A DNA stretch of 64,000 nucleotides from Verrucomicrobia bacterium S94 (GTDB lineage: Bacteria > Verrucomicrobiota > Kiritimatiellia > Kiritimatiellales > Pontiellaceae): contig CP036201.1 in NCBI GenBank assembly GCA_004299845.1, positions 1,798,001-1,862,000 on the forward strand, in the 5' to 3' direction. The notes below the pieces were generated by a model, which searched no databases, had not been told where the DNA came from, and saw only the letters and a program-made list of their open reading frames with translations. Both the position numbers and the translations under genes were made by a program. Within the stretch, counting starts at the first letter, position 1. Every line of letters begins with the position of its first letter. Below are positions 18,681 to 26,278 of the stretch, piece after piece.

Positions 18681-21470
18681 ATGGAAAAAAAACTCTTTCT
18701 CATCGACGGCATGGCCATCATTTTTCGCGCCTATTTCGGCTTCATCCGCAACCCGCGCATCAATTCCAAAGGCGAAAACACCTCCGCCGTATTCGGTTTC
18801 GTCAACACCCTGCTTGACCTTATTCATACCTATGAACCCACTCATATCGCCGTTGCGCTCGATGCATCCGGCCCCACCTTCCGCCATGACGAATACCCGG
18901 AATACAAAGCCACGCGCGACGAAACACCCGAAGGTATCCGCACCGCAATTCCTCGGATTAAAGATCTGCTGCAGGCCTTTAATATCCCGATGCTCGAATA
19001 TCCCGGTTTCGAAGCCGACGACGTAATCGGCACACTCGCCCGCCAGGCCGAAAAAGAGGGCTATGACACTTATATGGTCACGCCCGATAAAGACTACGCC
19101 CAGCTCGTCGACGAGCACACCTTCATGCTCAAACCCGGCCGCAGCGGCGGCGACGCCGAGCTCCTCGATGTCAAAAAAATCCTGGAACAGTGGGACATCT
19201 CCAACATCGAACAGGTCATTGATATTCTCGGCCTAGCCGGCGACACCGCTGACAATATTCCCGGCGTTCCCGGCATCGGCCCCAAAACCGCCGTCAAACT
19301 CATCAAACAGTTCGGCTCCGTTGAAAATCTACTGGAAAATACCGATCAGCTGAAAGGCAAACAGAAGGAAAAAATCGAAGCTAACAAAGAACAGGCTTTG
19401 CTCTCAAAACGCCTCGTTACCATCAAATGCGATGTCCCCGTCAAAGAAGATCCGGCCGGGCTGATTATCGGGAAACGCAACGACGATGCCCTCAAACAGA
19501 TTTTCACCGAACTCGAATTCAAGAGCATGATCAAACGCCTTTTCGGCGAATCCCCCACGCCCTCTTCCGTTGCCGTTGCGGCCGCTTCCTGCGGACAGGG
19601 CGATCTCTTCGAATTCGCCGCAGCAGAACACCCTGAAATGACGGAATCCGTGCCGGGATTTAAAACCATCAAGGATGTAAAACATAACTATCACCTCGTA
19701 ACTACTGCTGCCGAACGCGCAGAACTGGCCGAAAAACTTTCGGGAGTTCGGGAAATCTGTTTCGATACCGAAACCACCGGTCTCGATGTCCGTACCGCCG
19801 AACTGATCGGCATTTCCTTCTGTATACAACCCGGCGAGGCCTGGTTCGTCACCCTCCCCCCGGATACGGAACAGACCAGACTGGCTCTAGCCCCCTTTCT
19901 TCCAATCCTCGGCAATCCGGATGTACGGAAAATAGGTCAGAACCTCAAATATGATATCAGCGTCCTGAAGTGGAACGGCTTCGAAATCAAAGGGGAACTG
20001 CTCGACACTATGCTCGCTCACTATCTCATTGATCCCGATCAGAAACATAATATGGATCACCTCGCCGAATCCCTGCTCAACTATTCCCCCATTCCGATCG
20101 GGGCCTTGATCGGCGAAAAAAAATCAGAACAGAAACCGATGCGCGAAGCCGATCCCGACCAGCTCTGTGAATATGCCTGCGAAGATGCCGACATCACCCT
20201 CCAACTCTGGCACAAACTCAAACCGATGCTGAAAGAGCGTGGCCAGGAGCGCGTGTTCTACGAAATCGAAACACCCCTCCTTCCGGTACTCGCACAAATG
20301 GAATACAGCGGCATTAATCTCGATGTTCCGAACCTGGAGAAATATTCAGAAAAACTCGGAGAAAAAATAAACTCTCTGGAAAAAGGCATTTACACCAAGG
20401 CCGGCATGGAATTCAACCTCAACTCCCCCAAGCAGCTCGGAGAAGTTCTCTTCGATGTGCTGCAGCTTGTGGAAAAACCGAAAAAGACCAAAACCGGACA
20501 GTATAAAACCAACGAAGAGGTTTTATCCGAACTCGCCCGCGATCATGAAATCGCCCGCATGGTGCTCGAATACCGCGGCCTCACCAAACTCAAATCCACC
20601 TACGTCGATGCCCTTCCCAAAGACGTTTTCCCAAAAACCGGAAGAATTCACACCACCTTCAGCCAGGCCATTACCACCACCGGACGGCTCTCCTCGGTAA
20701 ACCCCAATCTGCAGAATATTCCCATCCGCACCGAAGAAGGCCGTGAAATCCGCCGCGCATTTATTCCCCGCGAAGGCTTCACCCTGCTCGCCTCCGACTA
20801 TTCCCAGATTGAACTGCGCATCATGGCCGAACTCTCCGGCGATGAAGGACTTCGCGAAGCCTTCATCCACGGTGAGGATATTCACACCGCCACCGCCGCC
20901 CGCGTTTTCAACGTTGATAAAAACGACGTCACCCGCGAAATGCGCTCCAAAGCCAAAATGGTCAACTTCGGCATTATCTACGGCATCTCCGCCTTCGGCC
21001 TTTCCCAGCGCCTCGGCATTCCTCGCAAAGACGCGCAGGAAATTATCGGACAGTACCGCGCCAACTATCCCGGCGTGCAGGACTACCTCGACAAAACCAT
21101 CGAATTTGCCCGGAAACATGAATATGTCGAAACCATCACCGGCCGGCGCCGCTACATCCGCGACATCAACGCCAAAAACCAGATGGTCCGTTCCGGCGCA
21201 GAACGCAACGCCATCAACGCCCCCATTCAGGGCACCGCCGCCGACATGATCAAAATCGCCATGATCGCCATTCAGAACATGCTCGAGGAAAAACAGACCC
21301 AAACCAAACTCCTGCTTCAAGTCCACGACGAACTCGTCTTCGACCTCGCCCTCAACGAAGCCGACGAACTCATTCCCCTCATCGAAGAAAAAATGCGCTC
21401 CGCCATCCCCATGGAAATTCCCATCCTCGTCGAATCCGGCACCGGCAACAACTGGTTAGAGGCGCATTGA
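18681..21470 (+). CDS. polA: DNA polymerase I
   Basis: PolA (929 residues) fills gaps in repair and Okazaki fragment processing. The 5'-nuclease domain (about 1-290) starts LFLIDGMAIIFRAYFGF and has YPGFEADDVIGTLARQAE and VTPDKDYAQLV. The 3'-5' exonuclease domain keeps ICFDTETTGLDV with the metal-binding Asp and Glu, so proofreading is probably active. The polymerase motifs are A (LLASDYSQIELRIMAELSG), B (RSKAKMVNFGIIYGISAFG) and C (QVHDELVF). The gene is complete and follows a strong terminator. Confidence 0.96.
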   Translation: MEKKLFLIDGMAIIFRAYFGFIRNPRINSKGENTSAVFGFVNTLLDLIHTYEPTHIAVALDASGPTFRHDEYPEYKATRDETPEGIRTAIPRIKDLLQAFNIPMLEYPGFEADDVIGTLARQAEKEGYDTYMVTPDKDYAQLVDEHTFMLKPGRSGGDAELLDVKKILEQWDISNIEQVIDILGLAGDTADNIPGVPGIGPKTAVKLIKQFGSVENLLENTDQLKGKQKEKIEANKEQALLSKRLVTIKCDVPVKEDPAGLIIGKRNDDALKQIFTELEFKSMIKRLFGESPTPSSVAVAAASCGQGDLFEFAAAEHPEMTESVPGFKTIKDVKHNYHLVTTAAERAELAEKLSGVREICFDTETTGLDVRTAELIGISFCIQPGEAWFVTLPPDTEQTRLALAPFLPILGNPDVRKIGQNLKYDISVLKWNGFEIKGELLDTMLAHYLIDPDQKHNMDHLAESLLNYSPIPIGALIGEKKSEQKPMREADPDQLCEYACEDADITLQLWHKLKPMLKERGQERVFYEIETPLLPVLAQMEYSGINLDVPNLEKYSEKLGEKINSLEKGIYTKAGMEFNLNSPKQLGEVLFDVLQLVEKPKKTKTGQYKTNEEVLSELARDHEIARMVLEYRGLTKLKSTYVDALPKDVFPKTGRIHTTFSQAITTTGRLSSVNPNLQNIPIRTEEGREIRRAFIPREGFTLLASDYSQIELRIMAELSGDEGLREAFIHGEDIHTATAARVFNVDKNDVTREMRSKAKMVNFGIIYGISAFGLSQRLGIPRKDAQEIIGQYRANYPGVQDYLDKTIEFARKHEYVETITGRRRYIRDINAKNQMVRSGAERNAINAPIQGTAADMIKIAMIAIQNMLEEKQTQTKLLLQVHDELVFDLALNEADELIPLIEEKMRSAIPMEIPILVESGTGNNWLEAH

Positions 21471-21663
21471 TTATCCCGACATGAAAAAGCGGATTCAAAG
21501 AATTCTTCGATCCAAGTATAAAGACGAACTAGCCTGATCTATTCACGCGCCCGGTATTGAGTTTGTTTTTTTGCGTTGGATGGGTGCTGGCAGGCCGCAA
21601 ACGATTGATGCCTGCTTGTTTTTTTCGGAGTTTGATCGGATTCGGGCAGACCTCCCCCTTACC

Positions 21664-23127
21664 CCTGTATTTTATTTGCGCAGGGGACCGCCGGTCTGCC
21701 GCCTATCCTGTATTTGCGAATACGGATGTTTTCAGGGTCGTGATTTCTGCAAAGGCCTGGGGCATATGCAGCTTGATGCGGGTCTTTCCGTTCTCCACAC
21801 GAACGCCGATTTTAAGCAGCTTCAGGCGAATGGTTTTAAATTCTGCGCGACACAGCCGCGTCCCCTTGAGCCGCACGCTGCGCAGGTGATGCATTACGAC
21901 ATAGGCGGCCGAGTGCAGGAACAGGCGAAACTGATTGGCGGTGAAACGGTGGCAGCTCGTGCGGTCCGAGAGCAGGCCGTTCTTGTGATCCTTGATCATC
22001 AGCTCCATGGCCCCGCGACCACAGTAGACCGTCTCGTAAAGATACTTCGCCCCGCTGTTCTCGAACGATGTGACGATGAAGCGCAGATCCTCCCCGTTCG
22101 CATTGACCAGTACCCGGCAGATCACGCGGCGCGCCCGGCTCCAGGTACGGGCCTGATAAAAGGCGGATGCAAAAACACACGCTTCACGGCCGGTACATTC
22201 ATGCTTTTTGCGTGCGTCAGCAAGGGCCTGTGCAAACTGTGCTTTTAAACGCGAGTTCGTCTGGAGTCCGGTGACAAAGTCCACTGATTGTGCCTCCAGC
22301 CAGTCCATGACCACGGGCTTCGTGTGGTGCGAGTCTGCACGGAAGATCAGGCGGGTGCATGGAAAGGCCGCCCGGATACGTTTTACCACCCGCTTGAGTA
22401 CGCTGATAATTTCCCGGTCCGTCGGCGTCTTGCCCGGGCGAAGCACTGTGGTGATCAGCTTCCCGCTGAGTCCGTCGTACAGGTGAAACGGCATGAAGCA
22501 GTATTCATCCTCGAAGGCATTGAACAAGGCCATCTGCTGCCGGCCATGGACATGGTCGGCGGTGGGATCCAGATCAAGCACGATGGCCTCCGGCGCATGA
22601 TCAAACGATGCAATGAACTGATCCACCAAGGCATACCCCATCCGGAGCAGCTCCCGGACAGACACGCGGTTTTCGAGCCGCGACATAGTGGGCTGCGAGG
22701 CGAGCGCACCGTCTTCGGGAAGACGGCCCGCCGCCATTTTGAACAGCGGATCGTCGCGCAAGGCGTCACAATCATTCGCGTCTTCGTAGCCGCAGCAGAT
22801 CCGGACAACACGCTGGGTCAACAACTCCTCCATCGTATGGTCGACATACGACGGATGGCGGGGATCGTGCAACGCCCCGGCGAGCGAGCGGATGATTCCG
22901 GTCTCTTCGAGCACCTCGCGAACAAGCATCAGCCCGCCGTCCGAGCTGACCAGGGGTTCGTCAAAGACAGCCGTGAGTTTACGGTTTTTAAGAGGTGAGA
23001 AAGGGAGCAGTATCTGTTTATCTTTATCCATTGTCGGCCTTGGTTGTTTTTTGCCGGGAAGCAATTCGCAATGTATTCTATTTGCGTGCATTGCGGCAAC
23101 CAAGGCCGTTTTTATGAATAATTCAGG
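21664..23127. mobile_element. IS1380-family insertion sequence (ends tentative)
   Basis: The element contains one transposase on the minus strand. Possible terminal inverted repeats are CCTGTATTTTATTTG at 21664 and, reading inward from the other end at 23127, CCTGAATTATTCAT. They match at 8 of the first 10 positions. The flanks TACC and TTAG are not a clean target duplication, so the exact ends remain uncertain. Confidence 0.5.
21703..23031 (-). CDS. IS1380-family transposase
   Basis: A full-length DDE transposase of about 442 residues from ATG 23031. It opens with SSDGGLMLVREVLEETG and HTMEELLTQRVVRICCGYED, the standard IS1380/DUF1612-type N-terminus. The catalytic region shows IVLDLDPTADHVHG, LIFRADSHHTKPVVMDWLE and the C-terminal HRFTANQFRLFLHSAAYV block. 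An upstream in-frame ATG at 23103 exists, but MDKDKQILLPF is the usual start. No frameshift is seen, so the element may still be active. Confidence 0.9.
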   Translation of the reverse strand: MDKDKQILLPFSPLKNRKLTAVFDEPLVSSDGGLMLVREVLEETGIIRSLAGALHDPRHPSYVDHTMEELLTQRVVRICCGYEDANDCDALRDDPLFKMAAGRLPEDGALASQPTMSRLENRVSVRELLRMGYALVDQFIASFDHAPEAIVLDLDPTADHVHGRQQMALFNAFEDEYCFMPFHLYDGLSGKLITTVLRPGKTPTDREIISVLKRVVKRIRAAFPCTRLIFRADSHHTKPVVMDWLEAQSVDFVTGLQTNSRLKAQFAQALADARKKHECTGREACVFASAFYQARTWSRARRVICRVLVNANGEDLRFIVTSFENSGAKYLYETVYCGRGAMELMIKDHKNGLLSDRTSCHRFTANQFRLFLHSAAYVVMHHLRSVRLKGTRLCRAEFKTIRLKLLKIGVRVENGKTRIKLHMPQAFAEITTLKTSVFANTG

Positions 23128-23222
23128 TTAGCTCCATCGAGTATTAACCCAAGAAGCCGAAGGCGTTCAAACGCCATGGACGGACTCCATGTTAGGGCGA
23201 CAAGCTCATGATAGTTTGCCAT
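23112..23222 (-). pseudogene. Possible 5' gene fragment cut by IS1380
   Basis: A short frame from ATG 23222 reads MANYHELVALTWSPS and continues MAFERLRLLGLILDGAN before crossing the putative IS end and stopping. Its composition looks protein-like, but I do not recognise it. It may be the start of a host gene interrupted by the IS1380 insertion, or chance. Confidence 0.25.
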
Positions 23223-23471
23223 GATAGACGCGCTTTTCTTATGGGCGTCTGACATATTTTCGCTTATGCGTATTCCGCCACATCGTTTTTCATTTTGAGT
23301 TACCCCTTGTTCTTTATGTTTCTACCGCATGATATTACAAAGTCTCTGATAGAGTTGCAATAATGCCGCATAAAAAACAAGCAGGATGTCAGTCCTGAAT
23401 GGTGCTAAGTTAAGCGAAAAAATAAAGGTAAATAAGCTTCGGAAATACTGCCGAAATGATACCAAAAGTTT
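23128..23471. other. Gap without gene between IS1380 and the dispersed repeat
   Basis: An AT-rich stretch between two mobile features. A 6-bp stem (AGACGC...GCGTCT, about 23225-23251) is the only small structure noted. Apart from the short fragment ending at 23222 I see no supported gene. Confidence 0.4.
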
Positions 23472-23604
23472 AAACTATCCGGTATAAATTTGATCTCTCG
23501 CAGAGGCGCTGAGGACGCAGAGGAATTCAGTTATAAATGGTTCCGCGCTCTCTGCGTCGCTGCGCGGAATAACGCTGTCGTTAAGACCGGAATGTTTTAG
23601 TAAA
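23472..23604. repeat. Dispersed repeat, copy 1 (133 bp, CGCAGAG-type)
   Basis: This copy starts AAACTATCCGGTATAAATTT, has an inner GC-rich part with GCAGAGGCGCTGAGGACG and CTCTGCGTCGCTGCGCGG that can fold back imperfectly, and ends GACCGGAATGTTTTAGTAAA. It matches 48478-48603 over its whole length apart from small indels. The outermost parts are an imperfect inverted repeat (ACTATCCGGT against ACCGGAATGTTTTAGT). Its structure is MITE-like or that of an intergenic structured repeat. Confidence 0.85.
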
Positions 23605-23735
23605 CGGTATGAGTTCGTTTTCGTTATGCTTCGTTATGCGAAACACAACTCCTATTTACCCTTCGGACAGGCACCCTGCATCCTGGAAATCCATTTATAC
23701 AAGACATAGAAGAACTTATTGTAGAAGCCCAGCAA

Positions 23736-24827
23736 CTAGTGTCCTGATTCATAAATAGGTTTATTTAACTTCGTTCTTGCCCGATTGATTTTTTCCAGGA
23801 TGTCTTTGCCTTTGGCAACCCAGCGATAGGGCTTGGGGTCAGCGTTCCGGGCCAAGATGTATTTTTTTATGCTCGTCTCTAATTTTCTGACGCTTGTGAA
23901 GCTTCCATCACGGATGCACTCACTGGTGATATCGGCAAAGAAACGCTCTACAAGGTTCATCCACGAGCTTGAAGTCGGCGTAAAGTGAACATGAAAGCGG
24001 GGATGCTTTGACAACCATTTGCTTACCTCCTTGTGCTTGTGGGTGCAGTAGTTGTCGACAATCAGATGCAACTCTAATTCTTTCGGGGTCTCCCGGTCGA
24101 TCTGCTTAAGGAAACGCAGCCATTCCGTATGAGTGTGCCTCTGTTCTGTTCGCTCGATTATAGTGCCTTCGATATAGTCGAGGGCTGCGAACAATGTGGT
24201 TGTTCCATGGCGGGTATAATCATGGGTTTTGGTTTGAATGTGACCGACACCCGGCGGAAGACCGGGCTGGGTTCTTTCCAGTGCCTGGCACTGACTCTTC
24301 TCATCGCAGCAAAGCACTAACGCCTTTTCCGGTGGATCGAGATAAAGGCCAATGATATCCCAGAACTTTTCCTCAAATCGGGGATCATTCGACACCTTAA
24401 AGGTTTTGATCAAATGCGGTTTGATCTGGTTGCTGTTCCATATCCGACGAACGCTCGTAGCCGAGATTCCAGACTCCTTGCTCATGCTGCGGGTGCTCCA
24501 GCGGGTCCGCCCTTCGGGAGGTTGCATGGCTTTTGTTATAACCATCTCAACTTTCTCCGGCGGGAGAGAAGGTTTGCGTCCTCGACCGGGAGCATCGCAA
24601 AGCCCATCAAGTCCCTGCTCCAGAAACCGACGGGTCCACTTGGAAACAATCACATGGCTGATATCAAGTTCGGCGGCTACATCCTGTTGTTTTTTACCCT
24701 CGGCCCGCAGCAGTATAATGCGAGCCCGCAAGCAATCTCGCTGGGATGTTTTTCCTGAACGCACTCGACGCTCGAGTTCATTGCGCTCGTCGTCATTGAT
24801 TTCTATTTGAAGAATTGGTCTACCCAT
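23736..24827 (-). CDS. IS630-family transposase
   Basis: An intact DDE transposase of about 363 residues. It has an N-terminal helix-turn-helix (QQDVAAELDISHVIVSKWTR) and the triad in VLCCDEKSQCQALERTQPG, HLIVDNYCTHKHKE and SSWMNLVERFFADITSE. An upstream in-frame ATG at 24839 gives MMVC before MGRP; the start used here is MGRPILQIEIN. The frame runs through the left inverted repeat and its stop codon TAG (23736-23738) uses the flanking target TA. Confidence 0.92.
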   Translation of the reverse strand: MGRPILQIEINDDERNELERRVRSGKTSQRDCLRARIILLRAEGKKQQDVAAELDISHVIVSKWTRRFLEQGLDGLCDAPGRGRKPSLPPEKVEMVITKAMQPPEGRTRWSTRSMSKESGISATSVRRIWNSNQIKPHLIKTFKVSNDPRFEEKFWDIIGLYLDPPEKALVLCCDEKSQCQALERTQPGLPPGVGHIQTKTHDYTRHGTTTLFAALDYIEGTIIERTEQRHTHTEWLRFLKQIDRETPKELELHLIVDNYCTHKHKEVSKWLSKHPRFHVHFTPTSSSWMNLVERFFADITSECIRDGSFTSVRKLETSIKKYILARNADPKPYRWVAKGKDILEKINRARTKLNKPIYESGH

Positions 24828-24883
24828 GCAAACCATCATGCCATAACCTTTTATAATGTAAACTTAATTGCGGCGCACTACAC
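23739..24883. mobile_element. IS630-family insertion sequence
   Basis: A 1145-bp element bounded by TA on both sides (23737-23738 and 24884-24885), the target of IS630/Tc1-type elements. The ends start GTGTCCTG (left, 23739) and GTGTAGTG (right, read inward from 24883). Further similarity follows around AATAGGTTTATTTAA and AATTAAGTTTACATTA. It carries one intact transposase. Confidence 0.82.
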
Positions 24884-25003
24884 TAGAGCAAGCTCAATAT
24901 CGGAAGCTGTACAGACGATGAAATTACGTAACAAAAAAACCTCCCTTCAGCCCGACATATTCGCACTCCCTCGCTTGACTCTTCCATATGGTAAATCCAT
25001 ACA

Positions 25004-25543
25004 CACATAAAAACGACATTAAACATTGATGACGGAAGCGGCGCGTTTGACGGGTATCAAGGAAAAGACCACGTTGGTCCGATAAGGGCTGGAAGCGTTG
25101 ATCGCGCAGGAAAGCGCACGTCGCCTGGCCGCGCTCGGCGGAACGGAAAATGACCTTAAGCCGGTGCCGCGCAGCCGGAGTGCCGCCTGATGGTTCTGGT
25201 CGATACGTCCGATCGATCACCTGAATTCCGGGAATAAAAAACTGACCGCTTTGCTGAATGATGGTGAAGCGGCAATCCATCCGTTCGTCATCGGAGAGCT
25301 GGCCTGCGGGAACCTGAAAAACCGTCAGGAGATTATTTCACTGCTCCACGCCTGCCCCACCTTAATAAGGCGGAGGACGACGGAATTCTCTTTTTTATCG
25401 AAAAGTACCAGCTGATGGGGCTGAGCATCGGCCTGATCGATATTCACCTACTGGCCTCCTGCAAACTGGGTAACGTGAAACTCTTCACCAAAGACAAGCG
25501 ACTGAATGCCGCTGCCGAAAAGCCGGAATTGAAACACAGGTAG
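25004..25543 (+). pseudogene. Decayed vapBC toxin-antitoxin pair
   Basis: The antitoxin remnant starts with a degenerate KTTLNIDD (about 25011), then shifts to MTEAARLTGIKEKTTLVR. An in-frame TAA replaces the next Glu codon, followed by GLEALIAQESARRLAALGG. The VapC part begins at ATG 25190 overlapping the antitoxin stop (TGATG) and reads MVLVDTS. It then loses a few bases where VW would be expected and goes on as IDHLNSGNKKLTALLNDGE and HPFVIGELACGNLKNR. A second frame change leads to ILFFIEKYQLMGLSIGLID and FTKDKRLNAAAEK. Both genes are clearly inactivated. The family assignment rests on the PIN-domain residues D, E and D. Confidence 0.85.
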
Positions 25544-25545
25544 AC

Positions 25546-26052
25546 TCAAACCCCGAGGAACTTTCCGAAAAAGGACTTTTTCTTTTTTTGCTTTTCCAGA
25601 CGCTCAAGCTGTCTGCGGGTCTGCTCATCTTTTTCAGCCTGTTTTTTCCTACGCTCTTCAGCTTCCAGCCGGCGTCGTTCCATATCCCGCCGCTTGGCTT
25701 CGGCCCGCTCTTTTTCCCGCCGGTTTTTTTCCTCCCGCATGAGCTGGGCCTGATTTTTTTTCTTCACCTTCCGGCTCACTTTTTTCTTTTTCTTTACAGA
25801 AGCCGGAGCCTGCCCGGCACCGGCTTTTCCGGCTGAGGAATCGGCTTTCGGCAGACTGTCCAGAAAGGCAAGGTGCTCATTGAGCACACTGCGTTTCGGC
25901 TCCGGTTTATGAATCGTTGGCAGACTGTTTAGAAACGAAAGGGTATCATCCATACCACTTTCTCGCGGTTTTGCACTTGTATCAAATGAATCAGATCTAT
26001 CTTCAACTGTTCCTGCACCCGATGACTCGGGAATCCCATTTTCCAACTTCAT
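25546..26052 (-). CDS. Basic coiled-coil protein of unknown function
   Basis: A 168-170 residue protein without a recognised domain. The first half contains two similar short segments, DDTLSFLNSLPTIHKPEPK and NEHLAFLDSLPKADS. A very basic stretch (VKKKKKVSRKVKKKNQ) follows, then an Arg/Lys/Glu-rich single helix of about 55 residues and an amphipathic tail KKSFFGKFLGV. This could bind nucleic acid or membranes, but that is only inferred from composition. Two starts two codons apart are possible (26058, 26052). It ends 2 bp from the vapC remnant. Confidence 0.6.
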   Translation of the reverse strand: MKLENGIPESSGAGTVEDRSDSFDTSAKPRESGMDDTLSFLNSLPTIHKPEPKRSVLNEHLAFLDSLPKADSSAGKAGAGQAPASVKKKKKVSRKVKKKNQAQLMREEKNRREKERAEAKRRDMERRRLEAEERRKKQAEKDEQTRRQLERLEKQKKKKSFFGKFLGV

Positions 26053-26058
26053 TTTCAA

Positions 26059-26278
26059 ACCTTGTTACATCTAAAAAAACCAATATTAAATTTGAGGTAT
26101 TCCGGCGTCGATACCTAAAAGGCACAGAAATAAGCAACCCCCAGCCATTTCCCGCACCACTTTGCCGCAGAAGACTCTCAGCCCTGTACATTTTCATAAA
26201 CGCAGAAGAAACTGAGGCTTCACCGCTAAGCGTTCAGGTTTTTCTGTTCATATGGCCAGTCGGCCACCGACTCCAACA
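26059..26278. other. Intergenic stretch upstream of the coiled-coil gene
   Basis: A 220-bp region between the hybrid kinase stop and the coiled-coil gene start. No supported gene, terminator or repeat was seen. Confidence 0.4.

Noticed and set aside
20523-21326. Long Gly/Phe/Asp-rich minus-strand frame of 267 codons
   Set aside because: It is the complement of the polymerase domain of polA; the composition is an artefact of codon bias in the opposite frame.
21660-23131. Clean target duplication for IS1380
   Set aside because: The flanks TACC and TTAG do not match; shifting the left end by one base gives TTAC/TTAG, still not identical.
24924-25280. Minus-strand frame of 118 codons beside IS630
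   Set aside because: It is antisense to the vapBC remnant and has no recognisable protein features.
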